A stretch of DNA of 42,873 bases from CBDUXT01 sp965371245 (GTDB lineage Bacteria; Planctomycetota; Phycisphaerae; UBA1845): positions 1-42,873 of the forward strand of contig CBDUXT010000051.1 of assembly GCA_965371245.1 (NCBI GenBank). Direction: 5' to 3'. Under the pieces are notes generated by a model, which was not told the DNA's origin, searched no databases, and saw only the letters and a list, made by a program, of their open reading frames with translations. This document shows positions 8,858 through 17,271 of this stretch, one piece after another; the stretch's first letter is position 1, and each line of letters starts with the position of its first letter. A program made the translations under genes and the position numbers.

Positions 8858-10702
8858 GTGATTCAACCACCCACGACCACCGTGACGAAGCTCGCCACCG
8901 CCGTTGCCCTGGCGCTGGCCTTGACGAGTCCGCGCTCGGCCGGCGCCTCCGACCTGGCCAAGCGATTTCAGGCGCACATCGATTTCCTCGCGAGCGACGA
9001 GCTACAGGGGCGCGGCGTCGGCTCCCCCGGCATCGAGCGGGCGGCTGAGTACATCGCGGACCGTTTCCGTGACATCGGTCTTTCGCCGGCGGGCGAGCGC
9101 GGGACGTTTTTTCAGACCTTCGAGTTGACCCTGCACCGCACGCTGACCGGTCACAGCCAACTGGCTTTCGCGGGCGGCGCCGACGAGTTACGCGTGGGGA
9201 TCGACTTCATCCCCTTTGGTTTCTCCTCGGGTGAGCGGTTCAGCGGCGACGTCGTTTTCTGCGGGTACGCCATCGAGTCGGGCGAGCGAGGTCGCGATGA
9301 CTTCGTCCACGTCGATCTGACCGGGAAGGCGGCGTTGCTGCTTCGTGGCGAGCCGCCGTCCTGGGCCGACGAGGGCGGTAACACGACACAGCACGCCATG
9401 CTCCGCAACAAGGTCTACAACGCCAAGGACCGCGGCGCGGTTGCGGTATTTATCGTGAACCAGACACCGAGTGAAGGCGAGAAGGACGCCCTCACCGACT
9501 TCGTCGCCAAGGGGGCCGATGCCTACGGGGTTCCCGCGTTTCACGTCACTCGGGCACTGGCCGACGCGTTGCTCAAGCGGGGCGGTCTTGATCCCCTCGC
9601 GGCGCTTCAGAAGCGGGCCGACGACGGCGCCTATGTATCGCGAGCGCTTGCCAAGGTTCACGCCAAGGGCAAGGCGGACTTCAAGACGAACACGGCCCCG
9701 ACACGAAACGTGGTCGCGGTGCTGAAGGCCGACGGCCCCTTCGCCGACGAATTCGTGGTGTTGGGCGCGCACTACGATCATCTCGGTGTGCAAAAGCCGA
9801 TGATGCGCCGGTTCAAGGCCGGCAAGCTGGTCCCCGACGATTCTGGCCCGCAGATCCACAACGGGGCCGACGACAACGCCTCGGGAACCAGCGGATTGAT
9901 CGAGATCGCCCGTATGCTGGCCGCCGGTCCGCCCCCAAAGCGGAGCGTCCTGTTCGTCGCCTTCACGGCCGAGGAGACGGGGTTACACGGGAGCAAGTAT
10001 TTCGTCGAACACCCCCCCAAGCCGCTTTCCAACATGGTGGCGATGTTGAACATGGACATGATCGGCCGAATGCCGCCCGGGAAAGACATGGTGCAGGTCT
10101 TCGGCGTCGATTGCGGCGAGTCGTTTCGGCAGATCCTCGAGCCGCTCGCCAAGGCTGCGGGGCTGACGCCGGCCCCCAGTCCCGACACCGGCGGTCGAAG
10201 CGACCACGCTTCGTTCATCCGGCACGACATCCCGTCGATGCACTTTTTCACCGGTCAACACCCTGACTATCACAAGCCGGGCGACGACGCCGACAAGATC
10301 AACGCCGAGGGCGGAGCGCGGGTCACCAAATTGGTCCACGACGTGGCGCTGGCGCTCTGCACGCGCGACGACCGGCCCACCTTTCAGGCGATCAAGGCAA
10401 AGGGCACCATCGAGCCCGGCGACACACCGACGTACCGCGTGGTGATGGGTCTGGCGCCGGGCTACGGCGACGACGGAAAACCGGGCATGGCCGTCGAGGC
10501 CGTTTCGCCTGACGGGCCCGCGGATCTGGCCGGCATGAAAACCGGCGACCGTATCATCCGAATCGGCGGCAAGAAGGTGGCGAACATCTACGACTACATG
10601 GCCGCCACGCGCAAGAACAAGGCCGGGGACAAGGTGGCGGTGGTCGTGCTGCGAGGCGGCAAGGAAGTGTCGCTGGAGATCACCCTGGCACCGGCGCGAT
10701 AG
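8858..10702 (+). CDS. Secreted M28 family zinc aminopeptidase with PA and PDZ domains
   Basis: A 614-residue exported peptidase with signal peptide (ends near PRSAGAS). An early PA-like insert (about residues 95-240) precedes the catalytic zinc domain: GAHYDHLG (H305, D307), NGADDNASG, the catalytic AEETGLHGS, LNMDMIGR and RSDHASF with the last metal His. This is the co-catalytic two-zinc M28 set. The C-terminal 90 residues form a PDZ domain (MAVEAVSPDGPADLAGMKTGDRI), which would bind protein C-termini or regulate access. GTG 8858 is chosen because TGGAGG sits 7 nt upstream. The next gene starts 23 nt downstream, so the two may share a transcript. Confidence 0.92.
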   Translation: MIQPPTTTVTKLATAVALALALTSPRSAGASDLAKRFQAHIDFLASDELQGRGVGSPGIERAAEYIADRFRDIGLSPAGERGTFFQTFELTLHRTLTGHSQLAFAGGADELRVGIDFIPFGFSSGERFSGDVVFCGYAIESGERGRDDFVHVDLTGKAALLLRGEPPSWADEGGNTTQHAMLRNKVYNAKDRGAVAVFIVNQTPSEGEKDALTDFVAKGADAYGVPAFHVTRALADALLKRGGLDPLAALQKRADDGAYVSRALAKVHAKGKADFKTNTAPTRNVVAVLKADGPFADEFVVLGAHYDHLGVQKPMMRRFKAGKLVPDDSGPQIHNGADDNASGTSGLIEIARMLAAGPPPKRSVLFVAFTAEETGLHGSKYFVEHPPKPLSNMVAMLNMDMIGRMPPGKDMVQVFGVDCGESFRQILEPLAKAAGLTPAPSPDTGGRSDHASFIRHDIPSMHFFTGQHPDYHKPGDDADKINAEGGARVTKLVHDVALALCTRDDRPTFQAIKAKGTIEPGDTPTYRVVMGLAPGYGDDGKPGMAVEAVSPDGPADLAGMKTGDRIIRIGGKKVANIYDYMAATRKNKAGDKVAVVVLRGGKEVSLEITLAPAR

Positions 10703-10725
10703 CGCATCGGGCGGCGGAGCATCAC

Positions 10726-11172
10726 ATGGGCGAGGCGACGAGCGGCAGCTCGGTGGGCAGGCGTAGACCCAGCGTTGGAGCGTGCGGCGACTCCTGCGAG
10801 ACCGAGTTCCGCGTTCGGTATGCCGAGTGCGACGGCATGGGCTATTTGCACCACGCGAAGTACTGGGAGTACTTCGAGCACGCCCGAACCGAGCTACTTC
10901 GTCGCCGCGGCGTCCGCTACCGCGATTTGGAGGCCGAGGGCGTGCTGTTTGTCGTCTACAAGGCCGCCTGCCGGTACATCCTGCCCATCCGCTACGACGA
11001 CCTCGTGACCGTTCGCGTGCAGGTCGAGCGGGTCACGCGAACCCGCGTGGACCATTCCTACGAGGTGACGCGGGACGGGGCCAAGACGTGTGAAGCCACG
11101 TCAACGCTTGCCTGCGTCGGTCGAAACGGACGCCCCATCGTCATGCCCGAGGCGCTCTGGGCACCGACTTAA
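10726..11172 (+). CDS. YbgC/4HBT-family acyl-CoA thioesterase (hotdog fold)
   Basis: A 148-residue single-hotdog protein. The motif RYAECDGMGYLHHAKYWEYF matches the YbgC/4-hydroxybenzoyl-CoA thioesterase signature, with the catalytic Asp in AECDGMG where YbgC has the DTDAGGVVYH pattern. It probably hydrolyses short or aromatic acyl-CoA thioesters in the cytoplasm. About 30 residues of low-complexity sequence precede the fold, so a later start is possible, but ATG 10726 has GGAG 8 nt upstream. It lies 23 nt after the M28 peptidase gene. Thioesterases of this type occur in aryl-polyene clusters, but this one is 3 kb outside the cluster here and separated by pckA, so I do not link it. Confidence 0.85.
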   Translation: MGEATSGSSVGRRRPSVGACGDSCETEFRVRYAECDGMGYLHHAKYWEYFEHARTELLRRRGVRYRDLEAEGVLFVVYKAACRYILPIRYDDLVTVRVQVERVTRTRVDHSYEVTRDGAKTCEATSTLACVGRNGRPIVMPEALWAPT

Positions 11173-11259
11173 GGGGGGCTTCCGCCGCCGGTTGGTCGAT
11201 GTACCTAACGAGCGTCGGGTGATGCGCGATCGAACCGCGCCATCCCTGGCACGCCGCTT

Positions 11260-11282
11260 GTAGGACGGGCTCCGTCCGCTAC
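11260..11282. repeat. Intergenic hairpin upstream of pckA
   Basis: gtaggacgg and its near complement ccgtccgctac form a stem around gct. It resembles the other short repeats that fill gaps in this window. It lies 60 nt upstream of the pckA start and could affect its transcript leader. Confidence 0.5.
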
Positions 11283-11343
11283 ACTTTGCGGCTTCCGCGG
11301 CCCACAACTCGGGACGCCGGCTTTGCCATCAGGAGAACTCATC

Positions 11344-12939
11344 GTGAACACGCATGGCTACTGCCCCAGCAGCGTGGGCCTCGATCGACACGGGATCACC
11401 GAGCCGGGAGAGACGTTCTGGAACCTTCCTCCCGCCGAGCTGATCGAGCACGCCCTGCGCGCCTCCGAGGGAACGCTCGCCGCCAACGGAGCCCTGGTAT
11501 GTACCACCGGCAAACACACCGGTCGCTCCCCGAACGACAAGTTCATGGTCGATGAGCCGAGCAGCCGCGACGCCATCTGGTGGGGAAAGGTCAATCGCCC
11601 CATCAGCGAGGCCCAGTTCGACGCCCTGCACCAGCGCGTGCTGGCCCACTACCGTGGGCGCCGGCTCTACGTGCGCGACATGTTTGCCGGCGCCGAGGCG
11701 GACACGCGTCTTCCCATCCGCGTCGTGACAGAAACCGCCTGGCACAACCTGTTCGCCTCCCAACTGTTCATTCGCCCGGAGCCGGGATCGACCGCAAGCC
11801 ACGCGCCGCGCTTCACGGTGCTGAACGCGCCAACCTGCATGGCCGACCCCGAGATCCACGGAACCCAGTCGGGCACGTTCGTCGTCATCCACCTGGGCAA
11901 GGGGCTGGTCCTGATCGGCGGCACGGCCTACGCCGGTGAGATCAAGAAGAGCATTTTCTCCATCATGAACTACGTGCTTCCCACGTCGGGTGTGTTGAGC
12001 ATGCATTGTTCGGCCAACATCGGTGCCGGGGGTGACTCGGCCCTGTTTTTCGGGCTAAGCGGAACGGGTAAGACGACGCTGTCGGCCGACCCCGAGCGGC
12101 GCCTCATCGGCGACGACGAGCACGGCTGGAGCGACCGCGGGGTCTTCAACATCGAGGGCGGCTGCTACGCCAAGTGCATCAAGCTCTCCGAGGAATACGA
12201 ACCCCAGATTTACGGGGCGATCCGCTTCGCATCCGTCCTGGAGAATGTCGTTTTCGACAAGACCACCCGCACGATCGACTACGACGCGGACGACCTCACC
12301 GAGAACACTCGGGCTGCCTACCCGCTGCACTATATCCGCGATGCCGTGATCCCCAGCGTCGGTCCGCATCCACGTAATGTCATCTTCCTGACTTGCGATG
12401 CCTTTGGCGTGTTGCCGCCCATCTCGCGGCTGACGCCGGACCAGGCGATGTATCATTTTCTTTCCGGTTATACCGCCAAGGTCGCCGGGACCGAGGCCGG
12501 CGTCACCGAACCACAGGCAACCTTCAGCACGTGCTTTGGATCACCATTCCTGCCGCTGCCGCCGCAACGCTACGCCACCATGCTCGGTGAACGTCTCGAT
12601 GAGCACAAAGCCCAGTGCTGGTTGGTCAACACGGGTTGGAGCGGCGGCGGGTACGGCGTCGGGAAGCGCATGAACATCAACCACACGCGCGCCATGGTGA
12701 AGGCGGCGCTCGGCGGAGCGCTTGATAGCGTCGAGTTTTCCGAGGATCCGGTGTTCCGCGTTTCAGTGCCCAAGGCCTGTCCGAATGTGCCGTCCGAGGT
12801 GCTCACGCCCCGGTCAACCTGGAGCGATGGGGCCGCCTTCGATGCCAAAGCCAAGGATCTGGCGGACCGTTTCGTGAAGAATTTCAAGGCATTCGAAGGG
12901 GTGTCGGCCAACATTGCCGCGGCCGGTCCACGCGCGTAG
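11344..12939 (+). CDS. pckA: Phosphoenolpyruvate carboxykinase (ATP)
   Basis: Converts oxaloacetate and ATP to phosphoenolpyruvate, CO2 and ADP, the entry step of gluconeogenesis. The 531-residue length fits the ATP-dependent family (about 530-540). Motifs seen are TGRSPNDKF (oxaloacetate-binding Arg region), TAWHNLFA, the kinase loop GLSGTGKTT (K243) that is typical of the ATP enzyme, the metal-binding LIGDDEHGW, and NIEGGCYAK. GTG 11344 is chosen because AGGAG lies 8 nt upstream. The longer frame begins at TTG 11323 with no such site. The gene stands alone, convergent with the HPt gene downstream. Confidence 0.96.
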   Translation: MNTHGYCPSSVGLDRHGITEPGETFWNLPPAELIEHALRASEGTLAANGALVCTTGKHTGRSPNDKFMVDEPSSRDAIWWGKVNRPISEAQFDALHQRVLAHYRGRRLYVRDMFAGAEADTRLPIRVVTETAWHNLFASQLFIRPEPGSTASHAPRFTVLNAPTCMADPEIHGTQSGTFVVIHLGKGLVLIGGTAYAGEIKKSIFSIMNYVLPTSGVLSMHCSANIGAGGDSALFFGLSGTGKTTLSADPERRLIGDDEHGWSDRGVFNIEGGCYAKCIKLSEEYEPQIYGAIRFASVLENVVFDKTTRTIDYDADDLTENTRAAYPLHYIRDAVIPSVGPHPRNVIFLTCDAFGVLPPISRLTPDQAMYHFLSGYTAKVAGTEAGVTEPQATFSTCFGSPFLPLPPQRYATMLGERLDEHKAQCWLVNTGWSGGGYGVGKRMNINHTRAMVKAALGGALDSVEFSEDPVFRVSVPKACPNVPSEVLTPRSTWSDGAAFDAKAKDLADRFVKNFKAFEGVSANIAAAGPRA

Positions 12940-13011
12940 CGAGCTTCGAAAAACGTGCGTCGCGATAGACCCCATCGGGATGAAGCGTGAAGTGTCTCTG
13001 GTCGGACGCCG

Positions 13012-13350
13012 CTAGCCGGTCTCGCAGCCGATCATAACGCGCTGACAGAGCTTCTTGAGGTCGTCGATGACGGCGGTGCAGTCGGCGACGATCTCTTCTT
13101 TCGCTCGTTGTTCCAGTTCGCCGGCGCGTTCGGTGAGCGCGGGGTACCCGTAGCCCCCGCCACTACCCTTGAGTTGATGTGCAGCGCCGCGCAGTTTCTC
13201 GAAATCCCCTTCCTTGATCGCGCATTCCATCGTCTCAAGACGTTGGTCGAGCCCCTCGACAAACTCCACGACGAGGTCCGCGAAAGAAGGGTCGTCGCGA
13301 ACCAGGTCCGAGGTGATCGGATCCAAAGACTTGTCAGTCCCGTCAGCCAT
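13012..13350 (-). CDS. Stand-alone HPt (histidine phosphotransfer) protein
   Basis: A 112-residue, mainly helical protein of the HPt family, which relays phosphate between hybrid histidine kinases and response regulators. The phosphoacceptor is H58 in AAHQLKGSGGGYGY, the canonical HxLKGxxxxxG context. Helices on both sides form the expected four-helix bundle, with coiled-coil-like Glu/Leu-rich stretches. ATG 13350 has GGGGAG 8 nt upstream; the frame extends to 13398 without support. No kinase or receiver gene is next to it, so its partner is elsewhere. Confidence 0.88.
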   Translation of the reverse strand: MADGTDKSLDPITSDLVRDDPSFADLVVEFVEGLDQRLETMECAIKEGDFEKLRGAAHQLKGSGGGYGYPALTERAGELEQRAKEEIVADCTAVIDDLKKLCQRVMIGCETG

Positions 13351-13660
13351 GTGGGTAGCTCCCCGAAGGAAACCCGAAAACCTCCCCCCCGACAGCATGG
13401 CTTATCGTCGATTGTCCATCCAAGGTTGCGTACTGCTTATAGCATCCCCACAAGGTCCGCGAAAGTCGTTGAGGGCCTCGCCGAACCGATCCTCGCCGTG
13501 CGTGGACCGGGGTGTTTCCCTCGAGTTTTTCCTCAACTCTTGTCCGAGACCGCGTGCTTCAACTCGCCCTACGCCTTGAATCCGGCCGCATCGCAGGCCG
13601 CGGCGAGTACGGCATACCAAATCGGCGGAAACGCTGGCCCGATAACCCCGAGTTCGCGGG

Positions 13661-13688
13661 TGGCATGGTCCACGCTTGCGTGGCCATG
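13661..13688 (+). repeat. 28-bp inverted repeat, left arm
   Basis: An exact reverse complement of 13853-13880, 164 nt away. Each arm is also a hairpin by itself (ccacgc-tt-gcgtgg with catgg/ccatg extensions). Confidence 0.85.
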
Positions 13689-13852
13689 CGGAGCTTCGTT
13701 TGACTCGGCGATGCCGGAAACAAAATGAGGTCAACGAAGGAGCGTGTTCCGGTGCGTCGAATCGCTTGGGCTTTTCTCGGCTTGACCGCGCGACTCAGTG
13801 TGGCGCTGGTGGACATATGGGAACTGTAGTACTCGTTTGGAATACCGGCAAG

Positions 13853-13880
13853 CATGGCCACGCAAGCGTGGACCATGCCA
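13853..13880 (-). repeat. 28-bp inverted repeat, right arm
   Basis: An exact reverse complement of 13661-13688. If the pair bounds a unit, the unit is about 220 nt long and encodes no recognisable protein. Confidence 0.85.
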
Positions 13881-13897
13881 CACGCTGGAAGGCTCGC

Positions 13898-13915
13898 GGC
13901 GGGCAATAGCCCGCC
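13898..13915 (-). repeat. Hairpin directly after the exporter stop codon
   Basis: ggcgggc-aata-gcccgcc abuts the TAG at 13916-13918 of the MMPL gene. It has no following T tract on the minus strand, so it may be a processing or stabilising 3' hairpin rather than a classical terminator. Confidence 0.5.
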
Positions 13916-16531
13916 CTACCCAGCCCTTGCGACGTCACTCAGCCGGCTCGGGTCGCCGCTGAAAGACCGGCCGGTCAGAAGCGGGACCAGAATCCAGACC
14001 GCGCCGACCAGGCTGGCGGTTACGCCGATGGCCATGATCGTGCCGAGTGAGCGGATCGCCGGCGTGCTGGTGAACGCCAGGGTGCCGAAGGTCAACACCG
14101 TCGTCGCGGTGGTCATGGCGATCGCGTGACACCCGGCGCCTAGTGATGCCACAAGCGTGGCACGGTCGTGGCCGGCTCGGCGCGCCCTTCGCGCGACGGT
14201 CACAAGAAAGATGCCGTCGTCCACCCCGATGCCCACCAAGAGCGGCAGTGCGATCAGGTTCATCGTGTTGAGGCTCATACCGAAAGCGCGCATGCACGTC
14301 AGCAGGGCCATCGATCCGAAGATGGCCGGCGTGAGCGAACGCAGCGCGTCACGAATGCTCCGAAAATAGATCACGAGCCACACAAGAACGACACCCGCTG
14401 CGAGGCCCACGAGTTTCGTCAGATCTCGCCGGATGATTCGTTCGGTGTCGTGACCCAACACGGTCAGGCCGGTGAGGGTCGCGCCATCGACGCCAGCCAG
14501 AGCCGAACGCAAGGCGTCGATCGTGCGATCGCGCGCCGCCCTTTGCCCCAGCGGCTCTTCGGTGAAGGCGAGGGTGATCGCCTCGGTGGGGGCGGCGTCC
14601 GCACCCTCGGCCACGGGCAGAACCGACTCGGCCGGTGCCGCAAAGCGCAGGAGGTCGTCGATCCCGGGCGGCTCGGCGGAAGACAAAAGGGCGCTGAGGA
14701 ACGCTCGATAGTCGGCAAAGGCGGCCGGGTTGAAAGGCCCCGCGGAGAGCGCCTCGTCGAAGTCCTTGAGAATTCGCTCGACGTCGAAGCGTTCGATTGC
14801 CTCGCGGCGCGCCGCGAGGGTGGATGGGTCGGGCAGCAGTGACGCAAGACCGTACGTGCCAACGACGCCGACGTCTCTCACCGGTTCCCGCGCGAGTCGC
14901 CGCTTGACGTCGTATGCCAGGCGCGTCAGTGCCTCTGGAGAGTCGGCCTTCAGATAGACCAATAGCGGGTCGGCGGTCATGGGGAACAGTCGTGCAAGGC
15001 GTCGCTGCGTTTCCAGCGGGCGATTCGGGCGCGGATGCATGACGGTTAGATCGTTGTCGAACCATGAGCCGCCACGCGGTGTACTGATCGTCGTGAGACC
15101 GGCCGCGATCGCGGCGATTCCGGCAAGCAGCAGGAACAAGCGGCGATGGTCGGCCGCGTGACGTAGCACGCGCCCGGGAATCGAGTGGTCTGCGTGTCCC
15201 GCCGGGCCAGGCGGCGTGCTCCGTCTCGCGAACGTCAGGATGGCCGGGAGCAGCACAACCGCGGCGATAAGCGAGGCAACCAGCCCCATCGCGCCGAGCA
15301 CACCGAAGTCGCGCAGGGCGCGAACGCTTGACTGCGCGATGGCCAGGAACCCGATGACGGTCGTGACGCATGCGGCGATCAGCGCGGGCGTAATGTCGGT
15401 GAGCATGCACAGCGTGGCCTCCTCGTGCGCCAGACCCCGGGCTCGGTTGTGGCGATAGTGCGTGAGGCTGTGAATGCAGTAGTCGATACCCAGACCGGCG
15501 AGAATCGCCCCGATGACGGCCGTGATCGGCGACAGGCTCCTTCCCAGCATCGCGTAGACGGCGAAGCCGACCAGGATACCCAGCGCAACCGGCGCCAGCG
15601 CCGCGGGAAGCATCCACACGTTCCGATAGGCGATCAAGTAGAGCACCTGAAGGAAGATGACGGAGAGAACGATGCTGCGGATCATGTCACCGCGTATGGC
15701 GCTCTGCGAGGCGGCCGCAATGGCATAGGCACCGGTAAACGCGAGGTCGAGCCCCTCCTCGTTGACGGCGCGGGCGGCGGACTCGACGGCTTGCACGAAG
15801 CTGTCGGCGAACGCGAGGTCGGAGACGGGTCTGGTCCCGCGGACGCGCACCATAAGATGTCGATCGTCGCCGCTGAGAAAGCCCCTGTCCGACGCGAGGG
15901 TGCTTTCGCTTTGTCCCTGTGGCCGAGGGAGGGCAGCGGCTAGAAAATCCCGAAGCCCGAGCGGATCCTCGAGCGTCGCGCGCATCACCGCGCCGCCGGC
16001 GCCCGGCACGGAGAGCGCTTCCTCGGCTCGACGCAGCGCGGCCTGGATCTCGCCGTGTGTAAGACGCTGAGCGACCGATGCCAGGGCGTCGTCGTCGATA
16101 TAGTAGAGCGCGTTTGGAATCACGACGGATTCGGCGAAGGCTCGGAAACCGGTGGTCGGCCGATACCGCACGTCGCGACAGAGGGCCTTCAACTCCGGCG
16201 AGGAATCAACGGCCGTGATGAAGCCCTTGGCGAACGAAAGAAGCGAGTCGGCGGGGTCGTCGGAAACGGGACTTCCCTCTGGAAGGGAGACGAGGATGAT
16301 CAGTTCTTCCATGCCACCAAACCGCTGGGCGATGCGCGTAAGCGCCTGGGCCGCCGGCTCGTCGTCGGCGAGCATGGATTCAATCGAAGCGACGGGCCGA
16401 AGGCGCGCGGCGCCGGCGATGGCGAGCAGCCCGACGATGGCGGCCGCGATCAACACCAACCCCGCACGGCGCGTAACGAGTTCGTTCAATAGCGACCAGA
16501 ACTTGTACGATCCGGGGTTCGACGGGGTCAT
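13916..16531 (-). CDS. MMPL/RND-superfamily exporter
   Basis: An 871-residue inner-membrane protein with the duplicated RND layout: TM helix 1 near residues 20-45, a large periplasmic loop, a five-helix bundle (about 260-430), then the same arrangement again. The sterol-sensing-like segment GAILAGLGIDYCIHSLTHYRHN and its second-half counterpart LLVGIGVDDGIFLVTVARRAR carry the Asp residues thought to serve proton relay in MMPL and HpnN-like exporters. Such proteins move lipids or lipid-linked pigments to the outer membrane, and aryl-polyene clusters usually contain one. The start overlaps the stop of the upstream lipoprotein gene by 4 nt (ATGA), which suggests translational coupling. It is the last gene of the minus-strand operon. 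Confidence 0.9.
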   Translation of the reverse strand: MTPSNPGSYKFWSLLNELVTRRAGLVLIAAAIVGLLAIAGAARLRPVASIESMLADDEPAAQALTRIAQRFGGMEELIILVSLPEGSPVSDDPADSLLSFAKGFITAVDSSPELKALCRDVRYRPTTGFRAFAESVVIPNALYYIDDDALASVAQRLTHGEIQAALRRAEEALSVPGAGGAVMRATLEDPLGLRDFLAAALPRPQGQSESTLASDRGFLSGDDRHLMVRVRGTRPVSDLAFADSFVQAVESAARAVNEEGLDLAFTGAYAIAAASQSAIRGDMIRSIVLSVIFLQVLYLIAYRNVWMLPAALAPVALGILVGFAVYAMLGRSLSPITAVIGAILAGLGIDYCIHSLTHYRHNRARGLAHEEATLCMLTDITPALIAACVTTVIGFLAIAQSSVRALRDFGVLGAMGLVASLIAAVVLLPAILTFARRSTPPGPAGHADHSIPGRVLRHAADHRRLFLLLAGIAAIAAGLTTISTPRGGSWFDNDLTVMHPRPNRPLETQRRLARLFPMTADPLLVYLKADSPEALTRLAYDVKRRLAREPVRDVGVVGTYGLASLLPDPSTLAARREAIERFDVERILKDFDEALSAGPFNPAAFADYRAFLSALLSSAEPPGIDDLLRFAAPAESVLPVAEGADAAPTEAITLAFTEEPLGQRAARDRTIDALRSALAGVDGATLTGLTVLGHDTERIIRRDLTKLVGLAAGVVLVWLVIYFRSIRDALRSLTPAIFGSMALLTCMRAFGMSLNTMNLIALPLLVGIGVDDGIFLVTVARRARRAGHDRATLVASLGAGCHAIAMTTATTVLTFGTLAFTSTPAIRSLGTIMAIGVTASLVGAVWILVPLLTGRSFSGDPSRLSDVARAG

Positions 16532-17271
16532 GGTTGCCTGACGGCCCGGCGCGGCGGCACGAACGCCCGCTCCGGGAGTTCGATGTTGATCTCCACGCGA
16601 TCGAACAACAGCTCGAAGGAAGCCCCCATGCCAGAACCGGCGACGTGCTGTGGCCAGACCACGTCCCCCACACGGCGGTAGGAGTCGAACGCCAGTGTCT
16701 GGCGGGCGTCGCCCGACTCATCGCGGTAGGTGCAGCGGTAGGTGGTCAGCGTCGCTTTGTCGATAATGCACTGGACTGCGGGGCGCGTGACGCCTGGTTG
16801 CCTCGTGACGACGAACGAGCCGTCCGCTGAGCTTGAAACAAACCGCCAGTCGGACCGCGTGCCAAAGCCGGGTAGAAGTGATGCCACTTCCAGCAACCCG
16901 CCGCGGGTCAGGCGACCCATACCCGCAGCGGCGCTTCGGTGATGCTCCTGTTCGCGCTGAAACACGAACACCCCATCGTCATTCATCGTGATGTCGAAGA
17001 CGGTTTGCGAGAACTTCCACGCGCGAAGACGCAGTCGGTTCGGCGGCTGCCCAATCAGCACGCCCGTCAGCTCGACGGTCCCCTCCTCGGATTTCAGCAG
17101 GATTCGGCACGTGGTGGAAAACGTTCGGACGCCCTCGTCGCGCTCGGCCATGACATTCACGGCCTCTTGCCCGCCGTTCCAGACATAGCGGGGCAAAGGT
17201 CCGGCGCACGCGCCACAAGAGAGCAGCGCCAGCGCGGCAAGTCGATAGCAGGACCGGCCACATGATCTCAT
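16528..17271 (-). CDS. LolA/LppX-like lipoprotein (DUF4292-like)
   Basis: A 247-residue product with a lipoprotein signal peptide: a hydrophobic core LAALALL and a probable lipidation Cys C19 (LLSC; C22 is an alternative). The rest is beta-rich with patterns like LTGVLIGQPPNRLRLRAWKF and VFDITMNDDGVFVF, which suit a LolA/LppX half-barrel that shields an acyl or pigment chain. Assignment at the fold level is by pattern only. Its start overlaps the ligase stop by 4 nt and its stop overlaps the MMPL start, so three genes are coupled. The likely role is handing the cluster product from the inner-membrane exporter towards the outer membrane. Confidence 0.75.
   Translation of the reverse strand: MRSCGRSCYRLAALALLSCGACAGPLPRYVWNGGQEAVNVMAERDEGVRTFSTTCRILLKSEEGTVELTGVLIGQPPNRLRLRAWKFSQTVFDITMNDDGVFVFQREQEHHRSAAAGMGRLTRGGLLEVASLLPGFGTRSDWRFVSSSADGSFVVTRQPGVTRPAVQCIIDKATLTTYRCTYRDESGDARQTLAFDSYRRVGDVVWPQHVAGSGMGASFELLFDRVEINIELPERAFVPPRRAVRQP

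Larger units (their letters stand above)
13351..13915. other. Repeat-rich intergenic region
   Basis: This 565-nt stretch has no credible gene. The open frames in it lack family resemblance and run through repeats. It contains two inverted 28-bp copies at 13661-13688 and 13853-13880 and the hairpin at 13898-13915. The HPt promoter should be in its first 100 nt. Confidence 0.6.

Noticed and set aside
10726..11172. The YbgC-type thioesterase as part of the pigment cluster
   Set aside because: It is separated by pckA, the HPt gene and a repeat-rich gap, and sits next to the M28 peptidase instead.
13898..13915. Intrinsic terminator after the exporter gene
   Set aside because: The hairpin is strong but no T-rich tract follows on the minus strand.
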